Shown here piece after piece: positions 52,125 through 62,525 of a stretch of 64,000 nt of DNA. A model generated the notes under the pieces. That model was given only the letters and a program-made list of their open reading frames with translations, did no database searches and was not told where the DNA came from. A program made the position numbers and the translations under genes. Source of the DNA: Allomuricauda sp. ARW1Y1 (GTDB lineage: Bacteria > Bacteroidota > Bacteroidia > Flavobacteriales > Flavobacteriaceae); NCBI RefSeq assembly GCF_013407935.1, contig NZ_JACBZU010000002.1, positions 620,001-684,000 of the forward strand, read 5' to 3'. Within the stretch, counting starts at the first letter, position 1. Each line of letters starts with the position of its first letter.

Positions 52125-52860
52125 AAATTTCTTTTGGGTAGCTAACCTTGGTCAAATATAATCCTTTTGCGGGGACGGAGACGCCTGCCTCTCCCCTATC
52201 TTTACTTGCAATTACGTTGTGGATGTCTTCGGGCGACATTTTCCCCGTGCCAACATCCAACAGTGTGCCCACAACTGCACGAACCATATTCCGTAGAAAT
52301 CTATCTGCCGTGATCGTGAACACCCATTTTTCAGAATCGACTTTCCAGTAGGCTTCCCTAACATCACAGTTAAAGGTTTTCACATCCGTATTGGATTTGG
52401 AAAAACATTCAAAATCGGTATGGTCCAATAGGATTTTGGCTGCTTTGTTCATAGCATCCATATCCAAAGGATACTTTACCCAGTGGGCGTAGTCCCACAA
52501 AAAAGGGTTCTTTTCCTTCACCACCCAATATTCGTAAGTCCGTTCCACAGCATCAAAACGGGCATGGGCATCCTCTGGAACCTGCCGTAGGTGCTGCACC
52601 GCAATATCATCGGGCAAAAAGGCATTCAAACGGTACGCCAGCTCTTCCACATCCGAAATACGTTCTACATCAAAATGTGCGAACATCTGCTTGGCATGGA
52701 CCCCGGCATCAGTCCTTCCGGCCCCCACTACCTCGATAGTTTCACGGAGCAAAGTGGAAAGGGCCTTTTCCAGTACCTCTTGCACTGTAATGGCATTGGG
52801 TTGATTTTGCCAGCCGTGGTACGCCTTTCCGAAATAAGAAAATTGGATAAAATATCTCAA
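52105..52860 (-). CDS. truA: tRNA pseudouridine(38-40) synthase TruA
   Basis: 251 residues. GRTDAGVHAKQ contains the catalytic Asp, and FLRNMVRAVVGTLLDVG is the family's second mark. Modifies the anticodon arm of tRNAs. Confidence 0.95.
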   Translation of the reverse strand: MRYFIQFSYFGKAYHGWQNQPNAITVQEVLEKALSTLLRETIEVVGAGRTDAGVHAKQMFAHFDVERISDVEELAYRLNAFLPDDIAVQHLRQVPEDAHARFDAVERTYEYWVVKEKNPFLWDYAHWVKYPLDMDAMNKAAKILLDHTDFECFSKSNTDVKTFNCDVREAYWKVDSEKWVFTITADRFLRNMVRAVVGTLLDVGTGKMSPEDIHNVIASKDRGEAGVSVPAKGLYLTKVSYPKEIFDEQKG

Positions 52861-52948
52861 TGGGATCCCTTACTTTTAAGCCCGTAAAGATAATTGAATC
52901 CTTTCCAAACCGAATCCGACCTCGGGTTTTTAGCATATTTTTAGCGAA

Positions 52949-53443
52949 ATGACAAAGATTTTATTGCTTTCCGATACGCATGGACATATGGATGAGACCA
53001 TTCTGAAATATGCCGCTCAGGCCGACGAAGTTTGGCATGCGGGCGATATTGGGAACCTTTCTGTCACCGATAGATTGAAAGCGTTAAAACCTGTTCGGGG
53101 AGTTTATGGCAATATTGACGACCACGTGATTCAAAAAGAGTTTCCGGAAAATAATCGATTCATGTGCGAAGGGGTCGATGTATGGATCACGCACATTGGC
53201 GGATACCCCAATCGGTACAAAGTTCGTGTGCGGGACGAAATTAGGAGCAATCCGCCAAGACTTTTTATTTGCGGTCATTCCCATATCCTAAAGGTGATGC
53301 ATGACAAAAAATTGGGGCTTTTGCACATGAACCCCGGAGCTTGCGGAAAGCATGGTTTCCATCAAGTGCGAACCATGTTGCGGTTTGTAATCGATGGGGA
53401 AAAAATCAGTGACTTGGAGGTGGTTGAACTTGGAAAAAGATGA
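52949..53443 (+). CDS. YfcE/MJ0936-type metallophosphoesterase
   Basis: 164 residues. LLSDTHGH, HAGDIG, GNIDDH, THIGG and CGHSH give the two-metal site. Hydrolyses phosphodiesters; substrate unknown. Overlaps the next gene by 4 bp. Confidence 0.9.
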   Translation: MTKILLLSDTHGHMDETILKYAAQADEVWHAGDIGNLSVTDRLKALKPVRGVYGNIDDHVIQKEFPENNRFMCEGVDVWITHIGGYPNRYKVRVRDEIRSNPPRLFICGHSHILKVMHDKKLGLLHMNPGACGKHGFHQVRTMLRFVIDGEKISDLEVVELGKR

Positions 53444-54393
53444 AAATGAAATACCTGATAATTCTTTTTTTTGGTATTTGGGTCAGTTGCAATAGTGTAA
53501 ATGCCCAAAAGGACACCTATGGTCATTCCAAACATCCATCGCTTTATATTTTGGGCACGGTTCAGGATGGAGGAAGCCCTCATATTGGGTGTCAAAAATC
53601 GTGCTGCGAAGGGCTGTTTAAAAATCCTGACCCTACACGTAAAGTAGTATCCTTGGGTGTGGTAGACCATCTAAACCAAAAAAGCTATCTTTTTGAAGCT
53701 ACCCCAGATTTACCCTCCCAATTAAAATTGTTGAAAGAGAGGAGCAACCTCAACCAAGAGGTTCCTGATGGCATTTTTATTACCCATGCCCACATTGGCC
53801 ACTATACCGGCTTAATGTACTTGGGCCGAGAGTCCCTTGGTAGCAAGAGAGTTCCCGTGTATGCGATGCCCAAAATGAAACGGTTCCTGGAAACCAATGG
53901 ACCATGGAGTCAGCTTGTAAAATTGAACAATATTTCCATTCAGTCCATTCAGAATGAAAAAACAATCCAACTTACCCAAGATTTAAGTGTGATTCCATTT
54001 ACGGTTCCGCATAGGGATGAATATTCGGAAACGGTGGGTTTTAAAATCATCGGTCCCAACAAATCTGTCTTGTTTATTCCCGATATTGACAAGTGGTCCA
54101 AATGGGAAAAGGACATATTGAATGAAATCAAAGCTGTAGATCTAGCATTTCTGGATGCTACCTTTTTTGATGGCCCAGAAATCAATTCGAGAAACATTGC
54201 AGAAATCCCGCATCCCTTTGTCGTGGAAAGTATGCAATTGCTAAAGGATTTGCCCCAAGTGGAGAAATCCAAGGTATACTTTATACATTTTAACCATACC
54301 AACGCACTTTTGGACACCACTAGTCCAGCTTATAAAAAAGTAATTGACTCTGGTTTCAACATGGCCACTTTTGGCTCAAGATTTAAACTGTAA
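53440..54393 (+). CDS. PqqB-like metallo-beta-lactamase-fold hydrolase, lipoprotein or secreted
   Basis: 317 residues. Export signal with a Cys near residue 17 (VSCNSVNAQ). LGTVQDGGSPHIGCQKSCC and ITHAHIGHYTG resemble PqqB. No other pqq gene is near, so it is not evidence for PQQ synthesis. ITHAHIGH departs slightly from the H-x-H-x-D-H metal motif by Ile-Gly for the Asp position. Confidence 0.82.
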   Translation: MKMKYLIILFFGIWVSCNSVNAQKDTYGHSKHPSLYILGTVQDGGSPHIGCQKSCCEGLFKNPDPTRKVVSLGVVDHLNQKSYLFEATPDLPSQLKLLKERSNLNQEVPDGIFITHAHIGHYTGLMYLGRESLGSKRVPVYAMPKMKRFLETNGPWSQLVKLNNISIQSIQNEKTIQLTQDLSVIPFTVPHRDEYSETVGFKIIGPNKSVLFIPDIDKWSKWEKDILNEIKAVDLAFLDATFFDGPEINSRNIAEIPHPFVVESMQLLKDLPQVEKSKVYFIHFNHTNALLDTTSPAYKKVIDSGFNMATFGSRFKL

Positions 54394-54405
54394 CCCAACA
54401 ACATA

Positions 54406-54433
54406 AAAACCCTGGCCAAGGCCAGGGTTTTTT
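54406..54433 (+). terminator. Intrinsic terminator
   Basis: AAAACCCTGGC / GCCAGGGTTTT, 11-bp stem with a 4-nt loop and T run. Works after the hydrolase and, by symmetry, after the convergent gene at 54,461. Confidence 0.92.
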
Positions 54434-54460
54434 CGCACTAATACTACTAAGATGTTAGGT

Positions 54461-54871
54461 TCAACGTAAGCGATCCACAGATTTTACAAGATCTTCATCC
54501 TTTTTGATAGCCCTGTTGGCCAGGACCAGAAAAACGATAGAAAATACAGGAATCAGCATCCCAATACCCTTCTCAGAAACCACAGTTTCTCCGGATAAGC
54601 TTAGCGATCGATAAACGAAAAATCCTAGTAAAAAAAGGTTCAATATCATATTCAATCTGTTTACCACAAATTGATTTTGTCTTTTCTTGTACATCACAAT
54701 CGACACAACGGCCAAAACGGTCACTATGTAAAAAACAAGGCTCACCAGCACTTCGTCTTGGGCAAACACCTCTTTTCCGCCAACTTCCACCCATAAATTC
54801 AAAAAGAACGGCAGTATGCCCGAAATGAGGCCTACTATGAGCAAATATAACGTCTGGATTCGTTGAATCAT
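54461..54871 (-). CDS. DUF4293 membrane protein
   Basis: 136 residues, four membrane helices. MIQRIQTLYLLIVG is the family start. Function unknown. It commonly stands next to rho in Bacteroidota, as here. Confidence 0.85.
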   Translation of the reverse strand: MIQRIQTLYLLIVGLISGILPFFLNLWVEVGGKEVFAQDEVLVSLVFYIVTVLAVVSIVMYKKRQNQFVVNRLNMILNLFLLGFFVYRSLSLSGETVVSEKGIGMLIPVFSIVFLVLANRAIKKDEDLVKSVDRLR

Positions 54872-55062
54872 TGCAAAATTTGATTTCCAATGGCAAAAAT
54901 AGGCGTCTTTTTGAGAAATGAGGGCTTATTCTTGAAAAATAATTTGTATTATTGTGCAGTTATTAGCAAGCACCTACCAAGAAATTCTTTTCTCCAGTAG
55001 CATCCAAAATAACCCTTACTTCATATTAAGAATCACACAAGTTTAACTTATTTCTTTACTTA

Positions 55063-56676
55063 ATGTTCGAGATTTCAGATCTAAAAGCTAAAAAGCTTCC
55101 TGAGTTGCAAGAGATTGCAAAAGAACTCAATGTTCCCAAATTCAAAACCTTGAAAAAACTGGACCTGGTATACCAAATATTGGATGTACAGGCCTCCAAC
55201 CCAAAAGCCGTGGCAGAAACCGTAGCCACAACAACTGCGGACGACAAGCCAGAGCCGAAACAAAAAAGAGCCAGGACCCCTCGTCCGAAAAAGACCGAGG
55301 CAAATGACAACAAAGGGGATGCCCCCGAAAAAGCTCCACAGAAAAGAGAGCCTCGAAACAAAAAGGATGACTCCAAAGGGCAAAGTCCACAACAAAAAAA
55401 GGACAACAAACCCCAGAACAACAATAATAACAACTCCCAGAAGAACCAAAGCAACAGGAGAAGCAACAATAACAACCAACAAAATAAGGGCCACCACGAC
55501 AAAAAGAACAGCAATTTTGACAAGGACCTGAAAAATAGGTACAAAGAGCCTGAGTTCGAATTTGACAGCATTATCGAAAGTGAAGGTGTACTGGACATTA
55601 TGCAGGATGGGTACGGATTCCTAAGGTCTTCCGATTACAATTACCTTTCTTCTCCCGACGATATCTACGTTTCCCAATCACAAATACGATTGTTCGGACT
55701 AAAATCCGGCGACACCATTTTGGGGAACATCCGCCCTCCCAAGGAAGGGGAAAAATATTTTCCATTGATCAAGGTGAACAAAATCAATGGCCTAAATCCC
55801 CAAGTAGTAAGGGACAGGGTAGCATTTGAGCACCTTACGCCATTGTTTCCTAAGGAAAAATTCAAGTTGGCGGAAAAACAGAGCACGATTTCAACCAGAA
55901 TCATGGATTTGTTCTCCCCTATTGGAAAAGGACAAAGGGGAATGATCGTTTCCCAGCCCAAAACGGGTAAGACCATGTTGTTGAAGGATATTGCCAACGC
56001 TATTGCCGCTAACCATCCAGAGGTATATCAAATCATCCTATTGATTGATGAACGCCCAGAAGAGGTAACCGATATGCAACGTAACGTGCGTGGCGAGGTA
56101 GTAGCTTCTACTTTTGACAAAGAGGCCACCGAACACGTTAGGGTTGCCAACATTGTTTTGGACAAAGCGAAAAGATTGGTGGAATGCGGTCACGATGTAG
56201 TAATCCTTTTGGATTCCATCACCCGTTTGGCGAGAGCCTACAACACCGTGCAGCCAGCTTCTGGTAAGGTTTTGAGTGGTGGTGTAGATGCCAATGCACT
56301 GCATAAACCCAAACGTTTCTTTGGAGCTGCCCGTAATATCGAAAATGGAGGTTCACTATCCATTATTGCTACAGCGCTTACAGAGACCGGTTCTAAAATG
56401 GACGAAGTTATTTTTGAAGAATTCAAGGGTACAGGTAATATGGAACTTCAATTGGATAGAAGAATTTCCAACCGAAGGATTTTCCCTGCCATCGACCTTA
56501 TTTCTTCATCAACGCGGAGGGACGACCTTCTGTTGGACGAAAATACGATTCAACGTATGTGGATCTTGCGCAAGTATCTTGCCGACATGAACCCAATTGA
56601 AGCCATGGAGTTTATGGAGCAGCGCATAAAGCAAACCAAGAACAACGAGGAGTTTTTGCTCACCATGAACGAGTAA
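55063..56676 (+). CDS. rho: Transcription termination factor Rho
   Basis: 537 residues. The N-terminal Rho-N helix domain is followed by a long disordered insertion (about 60-160) rich in Lys, Asn, Gln and Arg, as in other Bacteroidota. RNA-binding DGYGFLR and the P-loop [11 protein letters not shown] follow. Hexameric RNA helicase that ends transcription. Confidence 0.95.
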   Translation: MFEISDLKAKKLPELQEIAKELNVPKFKTLKKLDLVYQILDVQASNPKAVAETVATTTADDKPEPKQKRARTPRPKKTEANDNKGDAPEKAPQKREPRNKKDDSKGQSPQQKKDNKPQNNNNNNSQKNQSNRRSNNNNQQNKGHHDKKNSNFDKDLKNRYKEPEFEFDSIIESEGVLDIMQDGYGFLRSSDYNYLSSPDDIYVSQSQIRLFGLKSGDTILGNIRPPKEGEKYFPLIKVNKINGLNPQVVRDRVAFEHLTPLFPKEKFKLAEKQSTISTRIMDLFSPIGKGQRGMIVSQPKTGKTMLLKDIANAIAANHPEVYQIILLIDERPEEVTDMQRNVRGEVVASTFDKEATEHVRVANIVLDKAKRLVECGHDVVILLDSITRLARAYNTVQPASGKVLSGGVDANALHKPKRFFGAARNIENGGSLSIIATALTETGSKMDEVIFEEFKGTGNMELQLDRRISNRRIFPAIDLISSSTRRDDLLLDENTIQRMWILRKYLADMNPIEAMEFMEQRIKQTKNNEEFLLTMNE

Positions 56677-56706
56677 AAATCGTTCCATAGCAACTAAAAA
56701 TCATAG

Positions 56707-56735
56707 ACCCTTCAATTTGCTTTGAAGGGTTTTTT
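56707..56735 (+). terminator. Intrinsic terminator of rho
   Basis: ACCCTTCAA / TTGAAGGGT with a 6-nt loop and TTTTT. Confidence 0.92.
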
Positions 56736-56806
56736 GTTGAGTCAATTTATAGAAAAGGCATATCTTTATTTCGGTTTCCTCAAAACTGAACTTAAAACAC
56801 TTTACT

Positions 56807-57454
56807 ATGAATCACAACAAAAAGGCCTTGCTTGCTATTTTTGGCGCATCATTGCTATTCATCGGGTCCTGTCAACAAGGTCCAAAAAAGGATGAGCCTA
56901 CCGAACCGACACCTGAAAAAGTATCGCCTCCAGAGGGCATCATATCCCTGGAAGAATCCAAATCCCTTTACGACAATTATACCCGGAACAGGGTTAGTAT
57001 GATCGAACAGTTTGAAATGGAGCAAAATCCGGACGAAAAGTTTATTCCCGCCCGTTTCACCGCTTTCACCTATGCCGACATGAAAAAATACATGGCCTAT
57101 GTGGAGCAGGAAGCTGAAGCTGCCGGAGTTGAAGTAGCTTCGCTACGCTTGTATTTTGCCAATTATCCCAACAAGCCCGATTTTCCCGATGGAAAAAAGG
57201 TCGTACATCCGAGACAAAATTCCATTTTTATAGTACCTACCACTATGATGGATGGTAAGGAATATGGCTTTTACATTGCTGCGGATGGAAAGGCAAAACC
57301 CATCAAAGATGTGGTGGGAAGCCCGGAAGACGGCGGAATGCAAGAAGCCAACACTTCCAAGGCAAGTATGGTGCCCGCTCTATTTCAAAATGGTGACCGA
57401 AGCTTGAACCTTAACCATGGAGGTTCTGGACCGCCCCCATACACCGATTTTTAA
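56807..57454 (+). CDS. Lipoprotein of unknown function
   Basis: 215 residues. Lipoprotein signal ending at Cys22 (FIGSCQQG), a Pro/Glu linker, a mixed globular domain and a Gly/Pro-rich end. First of three genes with two paralogous membrane proteins. No family recognised. Confidence 0.75.
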   Translation: MNHNKKALLAIFGASLLFIGSCQQGPKKDEPTEPTPEKVSPPEGIISLEESKSLYDNYTRNRVSMIEQFEMEQNPDEKFIPARFTAFTYADMKKYMAYVEQEAEAAGVEVASLRLYFANYPNKPDFPDGKKVVHPRQNSIFIVPTTMMDGKEYGFYIAADGKAKPIKDVVGSPEDGGMQEANTSKASMVPALFQNGDRSLNLNHGGSGPPPYTDF

Positions 57455-57464
57455 ATAAGGGAAC

Positions 57465-58154
57465 ATGCCTACAGAGCTCCTGGATTATCTGACCGAGCAC
57501 TTCTATGTACCGCTATACCTCGTAACATGGATAGTGGCCATTGTACGGTACCGAAGGTATTTCGACACCCCGTTGAAATACTTCCCGATGATTATCATTT
57601 ACACTTTTTTTACAGAGCTCTTAGGCGTGCTCATCAAGTACAACAACAATTTCCAATTTTTCTCAGATGGAAGGTATGCTTGGCACAATGTCATTATTTA
57701 CAATGTGTACCAGCTCGTTTTCTTTATCTTCTTTTTTGGGGTTTATCAAAAGGTACTTCATAACCGAAGTCTAAAGAAACAGATCGGATATTTGATGGGA
57801 ATCTGTGGATTGGCATACCTTGTAAATGCCATAGCCTACAATCCATTGCACAATCAAATGACCTATGCACATATCATCGGCTCGGTAATGATGGTCTACA
57901 TCGTACTTTCCTACTTCAGGGAAAAGCAGTTGGAGCAGTTGCTTCAGCCCTTAAAATATAATTTAATGTTTTGGGTCAGCACAGGTATTCTCGTTTTTTA
58001 TTCACTTTTCCCGATCATTTCCACTATTTATCTTTTGGACCTCAACATTGGGGTTCAGGTATACTTTAGACCCTTGTTACTTACCGCAATAGCCCTAATG
58101 TACCTAATTATCATATTTGGGCTAATGATAGGCAAAAGAAAGGCTTTTCGATAA
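57465..58154 (+). CDS. Multi-helix membrane protein, paralogue 1
   Basis: 229 residues, about seven membrane helices. It shares YFDTPLKYFPM, FFTELLGV, HNVIIYNVY and LKYNLMFWVS with the gene at 58,259. No catalytic motif. Unknown function, envelope location. Confidence 0.75.
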   Translation: MPTELLDYLTEHFYVPLYLVTWIVAIVRYRRYFDTPLKYFPMIIIYTFFTELLGVLIKYNNNFQFFSDGRYAWHNVIIYNVYQLVFFIFFFGVYQKVLHNRSLKKQIGYLMGICGLAYLVNAIAYNPLHNQMTYAHIIGSVMMVYIVLSYFREKQLEQLLQPLKYNLMFWVSTGILVFYSLFPIISTIYLLDLNIGVQVYFRPLLLTAIALMYLIIIFGLMIGKRKAFR

Positions 58155-58179
58155 GCATAATGATACAAGTTCCAGAAGA

Positions 58180-58205
58180 AAGCCTCCCTCGTGGAGGCTT
58201 TTTAT
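58180..58205 (+). terminator. Intrinsic terminator
   Basis: AAGCCTCC / GGAGGCTT with a 5-nt loop and TTTAT. It separates the two paralogous genes. Confidence 0.85.
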
Positions 58206-58258
58206 GTATTTTTACGAGCACAGAAAGCTACTGACAGCCAATCAGGTAGCCCATACCC

Positions 58259-58945
58259 ATGGAGGAACTATTTAAATTTCTTAGCGAGCAGTACATCATT
58301 CCCTTCTACCTGATTGTGTGGCTTGTGGCCATGTCCCGTTACCACACGTATTTTGACACCCCCATGAAGTATTACCCCATGTACCTCATGTACACGTTTT
58401 TAACAGAATTGTTGGGGTATTTCATCAAATTCCATGATGAGTTTCAAGTGGTGAGCGACAGTAATTACGATTGGTACAACGTAATCATCTATAATATTTA
58501 TTCCGTGATTTCCTTTGCGTTTTTCTATTACCTCTATTGGCGCTTGGTAAAAACTGACAAATACAAAAAATGGATCATTGTAGGTGCCGTGACGAGCCTT
58601 GGTTCCTACGGACTAAGCCTTTTCTTTCAAGATCCATTTTATTCCAACCTCTACTACGCAGATCTCGTGGCGTCCATGATACTTTTATTTGTGATTTGGC
58701 TCTATTTTAAAGAAAAAAGGAACGAGACCCATACTCAACCTATGAAGTATAACTTAATGTTCTGGACCAGTTTGGGACTGGTGGTTTTCCATGTCTTCTT
58801 TCCCTATCTCATCCTGATTGGGTACGAGGCACCAAAAATATGGGTACAATATCGTTTACGAAGCATACTATGGGTATTGATACTGTTTATGTACGGCTCC
58901 TTTCTAATCGGGGTACTCACTCATAAAAGGAGGGCGTTCAGATAA
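58259..58945 (+). CDS. Multi-helix membrane protein, paralogue 2
   Basis: 228 residues, same layout as the gene at 57,465 (YFDTPMKYYPM, FLTELLGY, YNVIIYNIY, MKYNLMFWTS, end in HKRRAFR against GKRKAFR). A tandem duplication old enough for much divergence. Function unknown. Confidence 0.75.
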   Translation: MEELFKFLSEQYIIPFYLIVWLVAMSRYHTYFDTPMKYYPMYLMYTFLTELLGYFIKFHDEFQVVSDSNYDWYNVIIYNIYSVISFAFFYYLYWRLVKTDKYKKWIIVGAVTSLGSYGLSLFFQDPFYSNLYYADLVASMILLFVIWLYFKEKRNETHTQPMKYNLMFWTSLGLVVFHVFFPYLILIGYEAPKIWVQYRLRSILWVLILFMYGSFLIGVLTHKRRAFR

Positions 58946-59010
58946 CATCATAACAAAAAAAGCGCCCCCATTATGGAGACGCTTGATCCTATTTAAAAAA
59001 TGATTCAAGA

Positions 59011-59262
59011 TTACATTCCTGCAACCTGGGTCATTAATTTGCTCTTAAGGTTGGCCGCCTTGTTGCTGTGAATGATATTTTTCTTGGCCAATTTATCGAT
59101 CATGCCAACAACAGTAGGCAACAAAGCTTCAGCAGCTTTCTTGTCTTCTTCGTTACGCAATTTTTTGATGGCATTACGCACGGTTTTGTGCTGATACCTG
59201 TTACGCAAACGTACTGCTTCGTTTCTTCTGATTCTCTTTAATGCTGACTTATGGTTTGCCAT
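59011..59262 (-). CDS. rpsT: Small ribosomal subunit protein bS20
   Basis: 83 residues, the usual length. [15 protein letters not shown] is the standard start, and the protein is Lys/Arg/Ala-rich and helical. Binds 16S rRNA early in assembly. Confidence 0.96.
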   Translation of the reverse strand: MANHKSALKRIRRNEAVRLRNRYQHKTVRNAIKKLRNEEDKKAAEALLPTVVGMIDKLAKKNIIHSNKAANLKSKLMTQVAGM

Positions 59263-59297
59263 TGCTTACAATTAATTCTTTCTAAAAACTTTCTTTG

Positions 59298-59369
59298 TAG
59301 CCCGTAGGGGAATCGAACCCCTGTTACCAGGATGAAAACCTGGCGTCCTAACCCCTAGACGAACGGGCC
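59298..59369 (-). tRNA. tRNA-Glu (TTC), copy 1
   Basis: Acceptor GGCCCGT / ACGGGCT, anticodon loop TTTTCAT with anticodon TTC, T-arm GGGGTTCGATTCCCC. No encoded CCA. Minus strand. Confidence 0.95.
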
Positions 59370-59437
59370 ATTATGTCAATATAAAGGTTTGAACGTTAAG
59401 GCTCAAAATAAGCAAATTTCGCTTAAACCTTCTTTTG

Positions 59438-59509
59438 TAGCCCGTAGGGGAATCGAACCCCTGTTACCAGGATGAAAACCTGGCGTCCTAACCCCTAGAC
59501 GAACGGGCC
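59438..59509 (-). tRNA. tRNA-Glu (TTC), copy 2
   Basis: Same 72-nt sequence as copy 1, 140 bp away, with the same flanking TTGTAG-side bases. A tandem duplication. Confidence 0.95.
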
Positions 59510-59590
59510 ATTATGCTTGCATAATTGCGGATGCAAAAATACAACTATTTTTAAGTCTTGCAACAGTATTTTTTATTTTTTGCAAGCTGC

Positions 59591-61066
59591 TTAATAGGCT
59601 TTGGCAAACAATACCCTCCGAACCGATGGCTTTCCTGTTACCATACACTTACCCACTTCCTCCGACGCATCCAAGGGAATGCAACGAATCGTAGCTTTGG
59701 TGTCCTCCTTAATTTTATCTTCCGTTTCGGCGGTACCGTCCCAATGCGCGGAAACAAATCCACCTTTCTCCTCGATTACCTTTTTGAATTCTTCATAGGA
59801 ATCCACTTCGGTAATATGTTCTTGTCTGTAGTCCAATGCCTTTTTAAAGATGTTCTCTTGGATTTCATCCATTAAGGCCACAACTTTGTCCACCACCTCA
59901 TCGGCTTTCACGATTTCCTTGGTCAAAGTGTCCCTTCGTGCCACCTCAAATGTTCCGTTGGCCAAGTCGCGCTGACCCACTGCCAATCGGACGGGAACCC
60001 CTTTTAATTCGTACTCGTTGAATTTAAAGCCCGGTTTGTGGGTATCGCGGGTATCGTACTTCACCGTAATTCCCCTGCTACGAAGTTCCTTTACCAAAGG
60101 CTCCACTTTTTCGGAAATCGCGTCCAATTGATCCAGTCCTTTATAAATGGGAACAATCACCACCTGTATCGGCGCCAACTTGGGAGGAAGCACCAAACCA
60201 TTATCGTCGCTATGGGTCATCACCAAGGCGCCCATCAATCGGGTGGAAACACCCCAAGAAGTGGCCCAAACATAATCTTGGGAACCTTCCTTATTGGCAA
60301 ATTTCACATCGAATGCCTTGGCAAAGTTTTGCCCCAAAAAGTGGGAAGTACCCGCCTGCAATGCTTTACCGTCCTGCATAAGGGCTTCGATACAATAGGT
60401 TTTCTCTGCTCCGGCAAAACGTTCACTTTCGGTTTTGGTTCCCTTGATCACGGGCACGCCCATGTAGTTTTCAACAAACTCGGCATACACGTTCATCATC
60501 AATTCAGCTTCTTCCAAAGCTTCCTCGCGCGTGGCATGGGCCGTGTGGCCTTCCTGCCATAAAAACTCTGCCGTCCTCAAGAAAAGACGGGTTCGCATTT
60601 CCCAACGCACCACATTGGCCCATTGGTTAATTTTCAACGGTAGATCGCGATAGGATTGAATCCATTTTCGATAGGTATCCCAGATAATCGTTTCGGATGT
60701 TGGCCGAACAATAAGCTCCTCTTCCAATTTGGCATCCTCGTCCACCACAATACCACTGCCATCTTCCGCATTTTTTAAACGGTAATGGGTAACCACGGCA
60801 CACTCCTTGGCAAATCCTTCCACATGGCTGGCCTCCTTGCTCAAATAGGATTTAGGTATGAACAGTGGAAAATAGGCGTTCTCGTGGCCCGTTTCCTTGA
60901 ACATCCTATCCAATTGTCCCTGCATCTTTTCCCAAATGGCATATCCGTAGGGTTTGATAACCATACAACCCCTGACCCCCGAGTTTTCGGCCAAATCTGA
61001 CTTTACCACCAGTTCGTTATACCATTTGGAATAATCCTCCGCTCTGCTCGTTAAATTTTTACCCAT
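59591..61066 (-). CDS. proS: Prolyl-tRNA synthetase (short, archaeal/eukaryal-like type)
   Basis: 491 residues. [16 protein letters not shown] and [12 protein letters not shown] are class II motifs 2 and neighbours; there is no bacterial insertion domain and the protein ends in Tyr, marks of the short ProS type. Charges tRNA-Pro. Confidence 0.95.
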   Translation of the reverse strand: MGKNLTSRAEDYSKWYNELVVKSDLAENSGVRGCMVIKPYGYAIWEKMQGQLDRMFKETGHENAYFPLFIPKSYLSKEASHVEGFAKECAVVTHYRLKNAEDGSGIVVDEDAKLEEELIVRPTSETIIWDTYRKWIQSYRDLPLKINQWANVVRWEMRTRLFLRTAEFLWQEGHTAHATREEALEEAELMMNVYAEFVENYMGVPVIKGTKTESERFAGAEKTYCIEALMQDGKALQAGTSHFLGQNFAKAFDVKFANKEGSQDYVWATSWGVSTRLMGALVMTHSDDNGLVLPPKLAPIQVVIVPIYKGLDQLDAISEKVEPLVKELRSRGITVKYDTRDTHKPGFKFNEYELKGVPVRLAVGQRDLANGTFEVARRDTLTKEIVKADEVVDKVVALMDEIQENIFKKALDYRQEHITEVDSYEEFKKVIEEKGGFVSAHWDGTAETEDKIKEDTKATIRCIPLDASEEVGKCMVTGKPSVRRVLFAKAY

Positions 61067-61136
61067 TAATTGAAGTTTGGCACAAAACTTGTGTCTTTAA
61101 TAGTGAAATGATTGGGTAAAACTAATTATTTTTAGT

Positions 61137-62486
61137 ATGTTCAACAATAAAAATTGCACCATGTTACAGTCTTTACTTCACAATAAATTACGAACCCCCG
61201 CCATATTGATGGTTGCCGCCCTCTTTATGGCCTCCTGTGGTTCATATCAGCAGGCTTCCTATTATGATGATGGCATATACACTCCCAATAATCGTGTAGT
61301 GAGCGTAGAAAAGAGAAATGCACAAGCCGAAAGGGTGGAGCAGCAGGAAAATAATATCTACGGGGATTATTTTGGTGATAAAGCAAATGAATACGGTGAA
61401 ATTTTGGACAGTGAGGTTTTTACCGATGTTGACAGTTACTCCAGTCAAACACAAAATGATACCATTCCCTATGGTGAGCAAACCGATTATTTTGCCTACA
61501 ACAATAACTATAATGGTAATCCCGGTTGGGGGGACAATCCTTCCAATATTTCCATAAATGTTTATGACAACAGCTGGGGCTGGGGTTGGAACGACCCTTG
61601 GCTATGGAACGGCGGTTGGGGCTGGAACGCTGGCTGGGGCTGGGGCTGGAACAACCCATGGAGATGGAACCGCTGGGGCTGGGGAGGCCTTGGTTGGGGC
61701 TGGAATGCCGGCTGGGGCTGGAACGACCCTTGGTTATGGAACGGTGGCTGGGGCTGGAACGCTGGCTGGGGCTGGGGAGGCCTTGGTTGGGGCTGGAATG
61801 CCGGCTGGGGCTGGGGCGGATATTGGAACCGTCCGTTCGTTGGAAGAGGATATTACGGCAGAAATTACGCTCGCATCTCGGGCAGACGTGGGTATTCCTA
61901 TCTACCTGGAACTACCATCGCTTCGCGCACCAACAGAAGATATGCTGATGGATTTAGATATAATAGCGGCCGTTCCAACAGAACCGTTGGTCGAAGCAAT
62001 AATCTGGCAAGTCGCAGTGCCCGTGGCTACAGTAATCGCTCCAATGTGCGGAGAACGGTAAGTGCCGATGCCTTGGCCAGAAACCGCAATTACAGAACCA
62101 GTAGAAGTACACGAACATCGCCCGGCTACAATAGAAGTTCAAGATCATATAATAATAGGTACGGAACATCGCCTTCCACTAGAAGCAACCGAAGCTATAA
62201 TGGCAGTAATGCGACCCGAAGCTATAACAGAAGTTCCGGAACACGGTCTTCGAGAGGCTACTCGCCCAGCAGAAGCTACAATCGTTCTTCGAGCGGTGCG
62301 AGCTCCCGAAGCTATCGTAGCAGTGGATACTCTAGGAGCAGTAGGTCTAGCGGAAGCTACCGTAGCTCTGGAAGCAGCTCTAGAAGTTCCGGCGTTAGCA
62401 GATCATCAGGAGGTTCACGTTCCTCTGGAGGAGCCTCACGTTCTTCTGGCGGTAGTAGAGGCGGACGCGGTGGCGGAAGACCATAA
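61137..62486 (+). CDS. Trp/Gly/Asn-rich repeat lipoprotein with Ser/Arg-rich tail
   Basis: 449 residues. The lipoprotein signal is better from the second Met (MLQSLLHNK, position 61,161) to MASCGS. Residues about 140-235 are a WGWN/GWGW repeat with a 132-bp DNA period (GGAACGACCC at 61,588 and 61,720). The last 170 residues are Ser/Arg/Tyr/Gly-rich. Envelope protein of unknown function; proteins of this look are frequent in Flavobacteriaceae. Confidence 0.8.
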   Translation: MFNNKNCTMLQSLLHNKLRTPAILMVAALFMASCGSYQQASYYDDGIYTPNNRVVSVEKRNAQAERVEQQENNIYGDYFGDKANEYGEILDSEVFTDVDSYSSQTQNDTIPYGEQTDYFAYNNNYNGNPGWGDNPSNISINVYDNSWGWGWNDPWLWNGGWGWNAGWGWGWNNPWRWNRWGWGGLGWGWNAGWGWNDPWLWNGGWGWNAGWGWGGLGWGWNAGWGWGGYWNRPFVGRGYYGRNYARISGRRGYSYLPGTTIASRTNRRYADGFRYNSGRSNRTVGRSNNLASRSARGYSNRSNVRRTVSADALARNRNYRTSRSTRTSPGYNRSSRSYNNRYGTSPSTRSNRSYNGSNATRSYNRSSGTRSSRGYSPSRSYNRSSSGASSRSYRSSGYSRSSRSSGSYRSSGSSSRSSGVSRSSGGSRSSGGASRSSGGSRGGRGGGRP

Positions 62487-62525
62487 TCATTCCATAAATT
62501 TATCGATTAATCTAAATCACAAGAA

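Noticed and set aside
53440..54393. PqqB-like gene as evidence for PQQ synthesis
   Set aside because: No other pqq gene is near, and the protein has an export signal, which PqqB lacks.
55056..55598. Leu-rich minus-strand frame across the start of rho
   Set aside because: It is the complement of the Asn/Lys-rich insertion of Rho; the Rho frame is certain.
59298..59509. tRNA-Glu pair as the prophage attachment site
   Set aside because: It is 34 kb from the phage, between ordinary host genes, with no phage or integrase gene near.
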